DNA of 64,000 nucleotides from Adineta vaga (Eukaryota > Rotifera). A program made the position numbers and the translations under genes. Positions 35,490 through 47,382 of the stretch are shown here, in pieces. How positions within the stretch are numbered: the stretch's first letter is position 1; each line of letters starts with the position of its first letter. Location of the stretch: assembly GCA_021613535.1 (NCBI GenBank), contig CP075496.1, positions 8,432,001-8,496,000 on the forward strand. The letters are read 5' to 3'. The notes under the pieces are model-generated. The model saw only the letters and a list, made by a program, of their open reading frames with translations, was not told where the DNA came from and made no database searches.

Positions 35490-37713
35490 ATGTTGACCTT
35501 TACCTTTGTTGTATTTTGCGTTTTAATTTCAAATATATGTTCTCAAAATCTTCCATTCCGATTTGATCATGCAATTTATCGATTGAGTCAATATCAGAAG
35601 TTATCTCCTGAAAATTTCATTCAGAATGTACAATACAATCCTACTGCAGAACAAATGTTACAATATATGAATATAAATAATAAAACTAGTGAATGTGAAC
35701 AAAACTTCGATACTATAATTCAAGCAGCCACAGAAGGTGAAATCTGGGCTATTAAAGTTCTTGATGCTTGGGGAAAACCTTTGCCATCAGGTGTATTACA
35801 AGGAAATACATTTTGGGTCGGTAGTTATGATGAATGTATACATCCAATGTATTGGCCTGCTAATAAAACATTTCTATCACAACCATTCAAGACTCAACAT
35901 TGTGAGCATGAAGGATTTATATTGTATAATAATTAAAATATGTTTCTAGGCACTATCATACCAAAAAACAAGACAAACTGATCCAAATGCGATGCCTGCC
36001 ATTGTTCTTGGAATTTGTGTTCCATCATCATGTGATCATCAAACTATTGTTTCTCTGCTTCATAAATATTTGAAGAAGACAAATGTCACAGCAGATGAAC
36101 TTTTATGTTCAAATGATCCTGCCAACGGACAACATGGACTAACTAATGGAGCAATCGCTACAATTGTTATTCTTTCACTATTAGGTCTACTAGTACTTAG
36201 TGGAACGATAGTTGATCTACCTTTTAGTATCCACAACAGATGCAATTGTTGATGCCACTACACATATCAATGGTTATAATCCTTCAAAAGAATTTGCTTC
36301 TCAAAAATCATTTCAATTTTGCCTAATTAAAAGTACGCATCCAATAGCTTTTCTCAGTGATTTCTCTGCCATACGATGTCTCCGTCGAATATTTACATTG
36401 AAACAAAAAAATACGGAAGAATCGTTTTTATTTATTAATGGTATTCGAGTTTTAGCATTATTTTGGGTTATTATTGGTCATTCGTTGGCTTTCGGTTTGG
36501 GCTATTCTAGTAACGTGCTGGACGTACTTGCTTGGACTCAAGATATTTCATTTCAATTGCTTATCAATGCTGTTCTCAGTGTTGATACATTTTTTGTCAT
36601 GAGTGGTTTTCTAACTGCTTTTCTATTCGTTCGACAAGTACAAAAAGAAGGTAAACTATCTGTACGTACGATGATACTCTACTATATTCATCGATATATT
36701 CGACTTACACCAACTTTTCTTTTAATGATTCTTGTAAGTATCAATTTAACACCATATTTTGGTCAAGGACCTATTTATCCTACACAACAAGGATTTGAAT
36801 CACAAGATTGTCGTACACGAGATTGGTGGACATCGATTCTTTATGTAGGCAATATTGTCAGAAAAGATGGTATGTGTTTAGGTATTGCATGGTATCTCCA
36901 TAATGATATGCAATTTCATTGGATTGCACCTTTATCTTTGATACCTTTTGCTCTTGGTCGAAAATTTGTATCGATTTTTATTGCAACAGTTTTTGTTTTC
37001 ATTGGTATTATTTCTATTCTAACTATACTAATTTATTATCCAGACATGCCACTCAATTCTTTGATTGCATTCAATCCTGTTGTAAGTTTTTCGTCATTCT
37101 TCATAGAAATTATATTTGAAATTTCCTCACTTTCTTTTATATGTAGCCTGGTCCTAACTTCTTTGACTATATTTATATAACACCATGGTGCCGTATATCG
37201 GCTTATGCTGTAGGTCTTTTAGCAGGATATTTCGTTGTTGATACCGATCGACATTACCGAATCAATAAATATGTCAAACTTTTTGGTACGATATTGATGA
37301 TTGTAGTCGGTTTAACTTGTCTATTTGCTACGTATCCGGATTATATTCTTCCATCTGGTCTAAATCGAACAATACTCGTTATATATCAGTCCTTTTCACG
37401 TACACTTTGGTCTATGGCTATAGGATGGCTTTTAATTTTGTGTAGTATAAATCAAGGTGGTATAGTCAATCGAATCCTTTCATGGCCGATCTGGGCTCCA
37501 ATGGCGCGTTTAAATTATTCATGTTATCTTGTACATGCAACGATAATCTTTATTAGTTTATATAATCAAAAATTACCTCAATATTACCAAGGACATTTAG
37601 TATTAAATAATTTTGTTTCACATATATTTTTCAGTTATGTAGCTGCTATTCTAGTAACAATCTTTTTTGAAACACCATTCTTTATTATTGAAAAGAAATT
37701 ATTGAAACGATAG
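35490..37713 (+). CDS. NRF-6-like membrane acyltransferase, copy 1, two frame breaks
   Basis: Signal peptide MLTFTFVVFCVLISNICSQ, then the nose-resistant-to-fluoxetine N-terminal domain: WAIKVLDAWGKPLPSGVLQG, VGSYDECIHP and LGICVPSSCDHQTI. Next come a TM helix and a multi-pass acyltransferase-3 domain: FLFINGIRVLALFWVIIGHS (catalytic-type His), LSVDTFFVMSGFLTAFLFV, YYIHRYIRLTPTFLLMILV, YITPWCRISAYAVGLLAGYF and the end FFIIEKKLLKR. Introns at 35902-35949 and 37082-37146 fit. Two breaks do not: after QHC-TIIPK the frame is lost at the A6 run 35963-35968, and after GTIVDLP at the T4 run 36222-36225. Each would be healed by one base fewer. The paralogue at 41813-44074 reads through the same places. 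It is a young pseudogene or has sequence errors. Substrate unknown; likely a lipid. Confidence 0.78.
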
Positions 37714-38810
37714 GTTTCATCATTGTAATAAAGATAACCACATGCACATCTGACATGACATAGCGAATGTTTAACTAAAGATAAAACAAATGATATCATT
37801 ATCTATCCATACATTGATGATACTACGTCACCTCGACTTTATCATTATATTTCTTCAACAGTTACATTTAACGTACAATATATATGTCTCTTTTTGACTG
37901 ATTGGAAATGCGATTTTTAGCACTAGAAAATTCATTACTTGACAATCGAACAAAGAAGAAAAAGTGAATTTTTCTCTGATACTCTTCTATTTATATTTGC
38001 CGATACCTTCGATTTACAAAAATTTGTCATTGTGCAGTATTTGGAAATCTTCTACTATGTTTTTCAATTTGATATTCAATTGTCAGTTTAAAAGAACACA
38101 TTATCAAACTATTCCAGCATATACACGCTAGTTTTTCTATGAATTATAAATTCATTTTGACCATTTGTATCATAACAGCGATTTCATTCATTTTCATCGA
38201 TATTTTAGTCAAATAATCGAATAATAGTCTTATCTCAACTAACAACGATATATTCTTTGTTGTTTATTAGTCAAATTTATAGTTGAAATATACGATCTGG
38301 AATTATTTTGATGTTTTCAATTCATTTATCGATCACGTTCTATGTCGAAACTAGAGACTAAAGAATCTCTGCAGTTCATCATCACCCATTCCTAAAAAAA
38401 TGAATATCTCAATATTGATATCTTATTGTTCAGTATTTGAACATATGACAAAAGTTTGCATTTACGTATCACGATGATCATTCACATGAGACCCGTTAAG
38501 TGACGAGCTTCTGAGTTTATATCTCTTACAAAAGTTCGTTACTAAGCGGGTCACTGATGAATGAATATTTGAGAACACTTACAGTTATGAATCGTTTTCC
38601 TATTAATATCATCATTTACTCACTTGAATAAAACTACTTCTTCTTCGTCATCATCATCATCTTCTTCTTCTTTTTTTTTCTTTTGTCATTTTCTCATTCG
38701 ATCGATTGGTAATGAATCGTGCTTATGCATTGTCAATGTATGTTAGCAAGACTTATACTCGGCACACGTTCACATCAAATATTCACTTTGAATAATGGGC
38801 ATAAAAGAAA

Positions 38811-38838
38811 AGAGAAAGAGAGAGAGAGAGAGAGAAAG
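38811..38838. repeat. (AG)n microsatellite
   Basis: About twelve AG units in intergenic DNA. Confidence 0.8.
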
Positions 38839-39289
38839 ATCGTTTTTGAAGACGGAGAGAGTGAGATCCGATCTGTCTCGGGAATGGCCGACAGCTGATC
38901 ACTCTTATAGAGATGTATGTATGTGTCAAATAAAAATTAACTTTTATGTTAGTCCCTCTTTCTCTCTTTTTTCTTCCATCTTGAATCACTCAATCAAGCA
39001 ATCGAATGATAAGGTGTGGTGACGGCAACGACAATCACCATACATATAAATCGTTTCTATCAGACATGTGAATGCATCGACAATTAGAGGCAGTGAATGA
39101 ATGAGTGAATGAATGAATAAGTAAGAAAAAAAGAAGAAAGATCGAACGAACGAATGATGTGCAATCGACTATGGAAGAATGAACATTTACTGATGGAAAA
39201 GAGAAAGAAGAATATGTGTAGGCGCAGCTGGTACCTCATACTACAGTCAATCTTTTATGTCCCTAAATAGAATATGCATTGTCATTTGA

Positions 39290-39369
39290 TTCTTTAAAAG
39301 AATCAAAGTACATATAGATGATAGTCTGTAAATGATGTTAAACTTTTTCATAAACTTATATGTTTCTTT
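39290..39369. repeat. Diverged direct repeat, left copy
   Basis: Shares the pattern ttaaaagaatc...gatagtctgtaaatgatgtt...ttataaacttatatgtttctt with 41132-41205 in the same orientation, at roughly three-quarters identity by eye. The two copies bracket the dead PPR-DYW gene. Confidence 0.5.
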
Positions 39370-39633
39370 CGAGTTAGGAAAACACTACGGGCTGTCTGAT
39401 ACCACTGTAAATCATGAAACTTGAATTATAAATTTTCTGTGAAATAGAAATACATTTCCTTTTAGTTATAATTCGTATATGACGTTTTCCTATAAGAGTG
39501 AATATAAATTTATTTCGATTAGTATGAATTGTTTCTGTTGAGATGGTAAAGCATTTTAAACTATCATTCAAACATATTTTCTCATATTTTTACTTTTCAA
39601 AATAACAAAATTTTAGAGAATACAAGATCTATT

Positions 39634-40860
39634 TCAAAAATAGTCTCTGCATGAATATAGACTATCAGGAGTGAAATTATGTATTCGATTGGTGGTATCT
39701 CGGAATAGAATTGTACATGGTCTAATTTTACAAATCATTTTGATTGATCCATCTAAAATCAAACGAGTAAACTAAACGTATAAATGTGAAAACAAAATAA
39801 CTCACGACAGTCTCGACAGATACGAAGCTTTTTTGCGATTTGAATCATTGTTGGTTGTGCTGGGTTGAATGAAATGAAAAGCGATAGCTAGTTTTTTACT
39901 ATGCCCACAAAATATTGACTCAACATCTCCATCAATCATCAAAATACGTGTGTTCGAACTTGAATCAAATTGATAACCATTTTGAATAAGTTCCTCTCGT
40001 ATTCGATCGAGCTCAGTATAAATTATCAATGCTTCAAAATGAGATCGATCCTGAACACCAAATTTTTAAATAGATATTTTTTCTTTTCGTCAAAATAAAT
40101 AAAAAAATCTTTTAAATTACATAAATTTTTCCATTTAATTCTGTCCACTAGATGGCTTGTTCTTTTATACTACCCTCATTTTTCAACTTTATATATATAT
40201 ATATATATGGCCTCTTCTAAGTGACCGGATGATTGATAAGTATTAGCAGGAAGAATTGCAGCTGGAAGCAGTTCTTGTTTACAATTCGTAAAATATCTTT
40301 AGATGAGAAGAATTTCGTTGGTTTCGGGCACCAGATAAGAGTGACACTACGGGACAAAAACAAACAAATGAGTATAATCATCATTCTATTTCTTTTCCAT
40401 ATCGTCGAATCTTCTTATTTCATAAGATATTTTCATATTCTCAAAGAATTTTATTTCAAATAGCTGAAAAAAGTTATTCTTCGTAGAAAAATTCATCAAT
40501 TAAATTGAACATATTATACATCGGTAATGATGGAGGATGACAACATTCACATTCATTAATGATTGTTCCAGCTTCATTCCAAAGAAATATGTTCGACTAA
40601 AGCAGTGGACCTAAAAGAACATATTAAGACAATTATCAATGAATTAGAGCATTTCGAAAAAGATGTTGAAGAATTTTTTGGATTGTGCTACGACAAACAC
40701 TTTCAAGTTCAGTTCGACGTGCCGCATTAATTAAGAAAAGAAAAGCTACTCAATCCGGTTTAAATCTATCACTAATCATTTGATTGTACAAAGTAAACGC
40801 TTTTTCTGATTCATTATTCAGAATGATGAAGCCTATTTGCTTGAATTTTTAAAACGAATA
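39634..40860 (-). pseudogene. Degraded PPR protein with E and DYW deaminase domains
   Basis: Reading the minus strand from about 40860 down: a PPR motif (EKAFTLYNQMISDRFKPD, then an in-frame TGA, then VAFLFLINAARR); an E domain (SLLSGARNQRN, a stop, then QELLPAAILPANTYQSSGHL, WTELNGKIY); an intron; DRSHFEALIIYTELDRIREE; then the DYW domain. That domain shows GYQFDSS, CGHSKKLAIAFHFIQP, a 1-base frame break near 39845, IAKKLRICRDC (the zinc CxxC), an intron, KIRPCTILFRDTTNRIHNF and the end YSCRDYF followed by TGA at 39634. Family knowledge: DYW domains are cytidine deaminases of plant organelle RNA editing, with an HxE active site and a C-terminal DYW tripeptide. Here HSE is HSK, so the catalytic Glu is lost, and the end is DYF. 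Several stops and a frameshift make it dead. Confidence 0.82.
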
Positions 40861-41812
40861 GAATGAAAGAGAAAACCACTGAATACAGCTTATTTTTGAA
40901 CATCTAAAAATTCGAATATTTATTTTGATTGAATTGAGTAGAAATTTTATATTGAAGATATTCTTCGAAATAGAATTGCATTATTTCTTATTCGCAGATG
41001 ATTATTAATTTTCACGAAAAAGTAAATTTCTATAATAACATTTCATAGAGGAAAATCTGCTCTTATCTCATGAAATATAAGCTAATCATTCTTTTCATTT
41101 TACTCGGATACCAACTAGTTTTAAATAGATGTTTTTGAAAGAATCCATGTATGAATGATAATCTGTAAATGTTGTTCAGCTTTCTTATGAACTCATATGT
41201 TTCTTCACATGGAAATGTTCCTTCCAAACTAGAAAATAATATTGAAACTTGTTATATGAATAATAGATTTTACTACAACGTAGATGCTGTTCTAAAAGAT
41301 TATGATCAATACTTTGTAGGAAACGAAACATAGAAACATCATGAAACATTAAGTATAATACTTTACATTGCAGTTATTATTGTAATGCATACTATAACTG
41401 CTCATTGTATTATGAATACGTGATAGTTTGTATAATATTTTCATGATTTCTGAATTATTGGTTCATTGCTTGTCTGAATTTGATGAGTTTAATATTATAT
41501 CACTCAATCTCACCAAACGATCTGATAAACAGCTTTTGAAATAAAAAGAAATTAGATAACGACTCAACACATTTAACCTTGTACACAAATATAATTAACA
41601 AAAAATGGTTTTCTTCTCTACCGTTAAAATATCTCTCTCTATCATCTTTCTATTTATCATAAAAGACAAACTTCACAGTCGCACGTACATATATATCACT
41701 ATAAACAAACATACTAGATAAGACTACGCACTAAAAGTGTGTGACCTCGATCGCCACTGCATGTATATATATAGTCAACAATTCATTCGTAAACTTCTAT
41801 ACAATAGAAAAG
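40861..41812. other. Intergenic, 0.95 kb
   Basis: Upstream side of the PPR-DYW relic and presumed promoter of the second acyltransferase. Further decayed PPR repeats may extend into its left end, but I could not trace them. It contains the right copy of the direct repeat (41132-41205). Confidence 0.35.
41132..41205. repeat. Diverged direct repeat, right copy
   Basis: Partner of 39290-39369: ttgaaagaatc...gataatctgtaaatgttgtt...ttatgaactcatatgtttctt. Confidence 0.5.
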
Positions 41813-44074
41813 ATGATCATGTATCGTTTTCTTTTCTTCGTTCTTCTAATAAACACGTTATTAGCTGATCATCCATGGGTATTACCACGAAGTTCTAGTT
41901 TTCATCATTCATTAGAATTATTTCATGCACGTACAAAACATTCTTCATCATCGATTTCGTTAACATTATCATCTTTTCTACCATTTGTTATTAATGGATC
42001 AATTTGTCGTGATGATCTTTTACTATTAGTCGATGGACTCGAAAATCAAGAAAAATGGGCATTAAAAATAATTGATTCATGGGGTACAAAGGTTCCACCT
42101 GGTATTCTTGAAGGATCACATCTTTGGTATGGTTCATATGATGAATGTCTTCATCCACTCTATTCACCAACCAATCAAACTTATGTTCAACAACCATATT
42201 CAACAAAATATTGTACGATTTCAAGTTCAAACTCTACTGATGGTGATGATATGAATTTTTTTCAAAAACCATCGTTAATTGTCGGGATTTGTTTACCAGA
42301 ATCTTGTCGTTCATATGATTTTCAATCGAAGTAAGTTCTTTTTTTTGTACGAACAAAAAACAACAATAGTATAATGTGATAATCATTTATTTTCAGATTT
42401 TTGAAACTTCATTGCAGATCAGAAGAAAGACATTTTTCTATCGGTGCAATATTAACATTAAGTTTAATTATCTTACTTAGTTTATTTGTATGTTTCGCTG
42501 AATTTATTCCTCGTCTGAAGGAATATTCTGTAACATCATCATTGAAAAAAATCTTTTCATTAAATCATCATCATTCAACATATTCATTTTTAAATGGAAT
42601 TCGTGTACTTTCCTTACTATGGGTTATTTTTGGTCATACATATGTTTTTCAATTGACTATTGCCAATAATCCTATTCATATTATGGATAATCTATATAAT
42701 TCATGGCTAGCTCAATTGATAATAGGTGCTGTATATGGTGTAGATACCTTCTTTTTCATTAGTGGATTTCTAGCAGTAGCAGTTTTTCTCAATACATTCA
42801 ATGGTCAAAGTAATTTCTTTTTTTCTTGTTAAATCCAATAGATTCATTTCTTTTGTTTTAGATGTCTTTCATATTCGACATTTATTTCTTTATTATTTCC
42901 ATCGATATTGTCGTTTAATTCCAACTTTAGTATTTGTATTACTAGTTAGTATGTATCTATCTCCATGGATGGGAACAGGACCAATCTATCCAGCATCGAA
43001 CGGCTTTGAAGTATCAGGTTGTTATCGATCATGGTGGAAAACCGTATTATTTATTAATAATATGGCATCATTCGAAGAAGCATGTTTACCTGTCACTTGG
43101 TAAGTAGATGATTAGTTCATTATATATAGTTCTATGCATAATATGATTAGTTAATTTTGTCTTATGGAAATCTAATACTTTTAGTTTATATCGTAATGTT
43201 AATATCTATTTTGTAATGATTAAAATACAAACAATATTTCGAACTAGTATTATTTTTGATTTTCTTTCTTTCTTTCTTTCTTTCAAGGTACATTGCTAAT
43301 GATTTTCAATTTCATCTATTAGCTCCTTTACTTCTTATACCATTTATCTTGAATCGTCGTCGATGGACTTATGCTTTATTAATTCTTATCCTATTGATAA
43401 ATATAATTACTACAATTAGTTTAGTTAGTACTCATCCAGGTTTCGAGGGCGGATTTATTACAATGGATCAAGCACCGTTAGATTTTGCTAACAAAATCTA
43501 TATCACGCCCTGGTGCCGAATTGGTGCTTTTATTATTGGCATGATAACCAAACTAATTCTCGAACAATACCATCCTATTTTATCATCGATTAAAGTAATT
43601 CTATTCACCATAATTTCTATTCTTCTCGCAATCATCTGTATATATTTACCATTTTATTCGAATTATTTTCCTAAATTTATTCTTATTTTACATCAATCAT
43701 TATCTCATCAATGTTGGTCCATTGCTATCGGTTGGTTAATCTTTGCTTGTTCTACTAATCATGGTAGATTGATAAATAAAATTCTTTCATGGCCATTTTG
43801 GATGATCGTTGCTCGTCTGAGTTATTCAGCGTATTTAATTCATGCAACAATTATTCTTGTTCATGTTTACAATCAATTATCAACAATTCATTATCAAACA
43901 AGTGTTATTTTCAATAATTTCGTATCATTAACAATATTGTCATTGTTTGCATCAATCTTTATTGTTGTTCTCGTGGAAATGCCATGTAGTTTAGTTGAAA
44001 AACGAATGCGAAAATATTGTAAAGATAGAAAACAACTCTTGATCAATCAACGATCCTATGGAACAATCAGTTAG
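41813..44074 (+). CDS. NRF-6-like membrane acyltransferase, copy 2 (intact)
   Basis: Start ATG at 41813; MIMYRFLFFVLLINTLLA is a signal peptide. NRF N-terminal domain: WALKIIDSWGTKVPPGILEG, YGSYDECLHPLY and VGICLPESC. After a TM helix (ILTLSLIILLSLFVCFAEF) comes the acyltransferase-3 domain: YSFLNGIRVLSLLWVIFGHT, YGVDTFFFISGFLAVAVFL, YYFHRYCRLIPTLVFVLLV, WYIANDFQFHLLAPLLLIP, IYITPWCRIGAFIIGMITK and the end VEMPCSLVEKRMRK. Introns lie at about 42332-42397, 42811-42861 and 43100-43287; the last has a (TTTC)n polypyrimidine tract. It is a tandem paralogue of 35490-37713, and all frames join cleanly. In Caenorhabditis, NRF-6 family members move lipids or drugs across epithelia; the substrate here is unknown. 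Confidence 0.87.
43260..43284. repeat. (TTTC)n run in an intron
   Basis: Six TTTC units forming the polypyrimidine tract directly before the acceptor of the third intron of the acyltransferase gene. Confidence 0.8.
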
Positions 44075-44772
44075 ATTTTCATAAATATTAATATGTGTGG
44101 GTTTTTTTTGTAAAACTTTAAATTTATTGATCTTAATAATTATTAGAATATAAAAGAAAATGATTGAAATTGAGATTTCTTTTCAATTGCAATAAACGTT
44201 TCCTATTCTGCAGTTTATTCGAAAGTATCAATCCATGTTTTCAGCAACTTTTTCTTTGTTTTTCTCGTAACTATCGAGTATAAATTTCGATAGGTAAGCT
44301 TCGATTATATATGTGTCAATACTATAGAATATCTGAGGTTTTCATAAATAAATTACATGCTGAAAAAATGATACACATCACCAATAATTCGTTTTTAATG
44401 TTATAATTATTCAATTCGACGACTGAAATTTTGTAAGATTGATTTTCATCATTAATATACGTTTACCATTGATGATTCATCTTTCTGTATATTAGTAGCA
44501 ATCATTCTCTCGTTTTCTTCTAAATTATTTCATAATATTAATGTGTCGTTTTGTATAAACAAATTCGTTTCATGTAGTCATTTTGTTTTTCTTTTTGCCG
44601 TGCAAAACGACGTCATATACCTTTGCGCAGTATGATTGATGCAATATCAATACAAATCTATTTTTCGTATGTAGAAAATAGAACAAAATTATTTTGAAAA
44701 TTTAAGTTCTGAATAAATCTAATGGTAGATAAATATATGTCAAATATTTATTGATATATAAGATCAACTTAA
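44075..44772. other. Intergenic, 0.7 kb
   Basis: Convergent 3' ends; no coding signal seen. Confidence 0.4.
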
Positions 44773-45024
44773 TTAGATTCTTTTACTAGTAGAATGAGAA
44801 AAAGTTGTCGTTTGCCTTTGCATAGTATACTGAGGTAACGTCCCAGGAGCAGGAATAGGAAGAATATATTGTTGTAACTGATGTGCAATATTCTGATAGT
44901 GACGGCTGCTAGGATCAACTACATGTTCGGTTGCTTCAATTGGATAGCCCATCACAAATTCATCAAATGGTCGCGCTCGTAGACGGAAGTGGTTGATATA
45001 GCCAGCGTTTCTCATGGACGACAT
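44773..45024 (-). CDS. Small uncharacterised protein, 83 residues
   Basis: ATG at 45024 gives MSSMRNAGYINHFRLRARPF, then DEFVMGYPIEATEHVVDPSS, RHYQNIAHQLQQYILPIPAP and a polar Gln/Thr tail. No TM or signal peptide and no intron. The mixed, non-repetitive composition and the adjacent gene of similar size on the same strand support a real gene. Function unknown; the short Tyr/Pro/His-rich style is reminiscent of ciliary microtubule-associated proteins, which is only a guess. Confidence 0.55.
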   Translation of the reverse strand: MSSMRNAGYINHFRLRARPFDEFVMGYPIEATEHVVDPSSRHYQNIAHQLQQYILPIPAPGTLPQYTMQRQTTTFSHSTSKRI

Positions 45025-45206
45025 TTTCACCACTGATTTCGAAGTGTTCGTCAAAATGAAACAGAACTTAAAGGTAGTGCTATTTATATATACATATCAC
45101 CTTATTTGATTTGATTTTTCCCTTAGTAACAAAATATGACGTCTCTTCTTTTTGTATAATTACAAATACATGATATTTATTTTTCTTTCGAATGACAAAA
45201 AAGTTT

Positions 45207-45482
45207 TTAATAATATACTTTACGCAGAACGCGATATTCGTGTGATGGTGACGAGTATAAACCAAAATGTGTATGATGGTGCTTAGGTGTATGTGCAAAA
45301 TGAAGATAGTTAAAACCGTTTCTCATCGGATCTTGTCGTTCATAGTCATACCAATAGTCACCGACTAGATCTGGTTCTTCATATCTATGTGGATTGTTGA
45401 TGTATTTTATCATTTTATTCGCTACATTATGATATTGAATACTTGTTTTCGTACCCATACCACTAGTGTTGAGTGCTGCCAT
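45207..45482 (-). CDS. Small uncharacterised protein, 91 residues
   Basis: ATG at 45482: MAALNTSGMGTKTSIQYHNV, ANKMIKYINNPHRYEEPDLV, GDYWYDYERQDPMRNGFNYL, then a His-rich HTPKHHHTHFGLY and SHEYRVLRKVYY. Rich in Tyr, His and Arg, soluble and intronless. It sits about 180 bases upstream of the 83-residue gene in the same orientation, so the two may be co-expressed. Family not recognised. Confidence 0.55.
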   Translation of the reverse strand: MAALNTSGMGTKTSIQYHNVANKMIKYINNPHRYEEPDLVGDYWYDYERQDPMRNGFNYLHFAHTPKHHHTHFGLYSSPSHEYRVLRKVYY

Positions 45483-47382
45483 GTCGTGTTTATATCTTGT
45501 TTGTAGTTAGCGAATACTTTATTGTAAATTTATACAAAAGACCAGAAGTTATGGTAAATAGATAGTTCGTTGTTGTTATATAACATTGAATGAATATATC
45601 ATGAATGTACTTTCTCTTATATAGAAAAACAAGCAACGTCATGAACGGAGGTAGCATGTCGTGTGGACATTTATGTGATGTTGTAAATGGAATACTAAAA
45701 AAATTGACGAAATATTATTAATTGAAGTATAGAAAATATGTTTTGATATAGAAAAATTTACCTAGAAATGCTTTCCTGTGACTTATGGCGTAAAAGATGT
45801 GAATAATTTCTCTTGAAATTGAAGGGTGAGGTTGAAGTTGAAGGCTTCGTCATCGTTTCTCTTACGTTTAAATGTTATCAAACACCTACATTGAATTCAT
45901 CAATGTCGTCTTTGTTTTACACTCAACTTATTTTGACTTTTGTGAACAATGATTATATTCTGTCGAGAATTTTAAGCATACAAAATTTCGCAGATAACAG
46001 TTAACATAATCAGCAATATATCAACTCTTAGTCCATAGAGATATACAAAACTGGCTGTGATATTAAAGAAGCATTTGCCGATTCTTCCATAACATTTGAT
46101 ATGGATTGTGTTTTAGTCGTTAAACTTTCCTCGAGCATCTCTAATGCAATAATTACAGTATACTCGAGAAGAATATTATCTTAGAATTCAGTGTTCAATA
46201 ATCGTCGGTATACATTCAAAAAAGCAGTTATGTCCATCAGTTGTATCACTATGCAATTCGAAGAGTACCATTGAACTATATTTACCACAGGTAACAGGTG
46301 TTTTAGTGTTTGTATATGTTCTTTATATATAGGGCGGAACTATTCTATATTATCATTGATGGATGTGCATAGATAGGATATATTTATTTCAGAACAACAG
46401 CTGCATGTAATGGTTGAGCATTGATATCAAAAACATTCATTAATAGTGTCATAATAAACAGTGACTTGAAGTTGAACAAGAGCAATTGTAGATGAGTGAT
46501 CGTATCCTATTTTCAAATTTGACTCCTTTTTTCTAAACACCACATTATTCCTTATCACATATCAGGTGGTGTATTCACGTTGTTGTTCTGTTCAGTAGTA
46601 GTTCGAATAAACAAAGTAATATATAATATTTCATTAAATTATATTCAATCTGTTGCAATAAATAGTTTATTATCTAGTTACTCCTTTGGGAAATACATAC
46701 GATGCAATATGATAATATCTTCGATTGTTAATCTATCGAACGTGTTTGTCAACTAGATATTCGATTAATTACTTCTCTACAAATCTATTATTTGATCATG
46801 TAAATACGAAGAATGAACTACTACGCAGAAAACCTTAAATCGAAATACATTCGAGTGAAATATTCTTAATAATCCAATTAATTCTACTTTCCGTTGTTTT
46901 ATTGACTCGATTAATAAGAAAATACATTGCTAATATTCAACCGGATCTTTCAATCAATTTCTCACTTTTTACAAACACAATAATAACTGAAATGCACTCG
47001 TTTTATATGATGTTTTGTCTGTATATAAAACACTATTGTTCTTTTCTATTGTTCCTTCATTCAATTGTTCAAATAAAAATTTTGACGTTGTTGTAGGCGG
47101 TGTATATTTAACATAGTGATTCAATACATTCTTATATTGTTTTTGTGGGTGGAAATTCTTTGAATATCTCATTGAAGTAATCAATTCATATGGACGTGAA
47201 AGTATATAAAAGACAACATGGTTTTCTTGTAGATAAACATTGAAATGTATATTCACTTTAACAAATCATTTGTTAGGCGCGTATTAAGAGATTCTTTCCT
47301 TCATTCAGTTATGACAAAGAGAAGAAAACAGTAGTACACACTGTACATTCAAGAAAAAATCCGAAATAAGAAAATTAGAATT
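45483..47382. other. Intergenic, 1.9 kb, possible decayed coding DNA
   Basis: No intact gene. A run at about 46058-46180 (plus) reads without stops as DIKEAFADSSITFDMDCVLV, a protein-like composition flanked by breaks. A minus-strand frame at 46969-47256 (YELITSMRYSKNFHPQKQYK) lacks an ATG at its start. Either may be a relic. Confidence 0.3.

Larger units (their letters stand above)
37714..39633. other. Intergenic, 1.9 kb
   Basis: No gene supported. It includes a CTT/ATC-rich stretch (38637-38680), an AG run (38811-38838), an imperfect inverted repeat built on gacccgttaagtgac / ttactaagcgggtc (about 38488-38553), and at 39290-39369 one copy of a diverged direct repeat whose partner is at 41132-41205. 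Confidence 0.45.
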
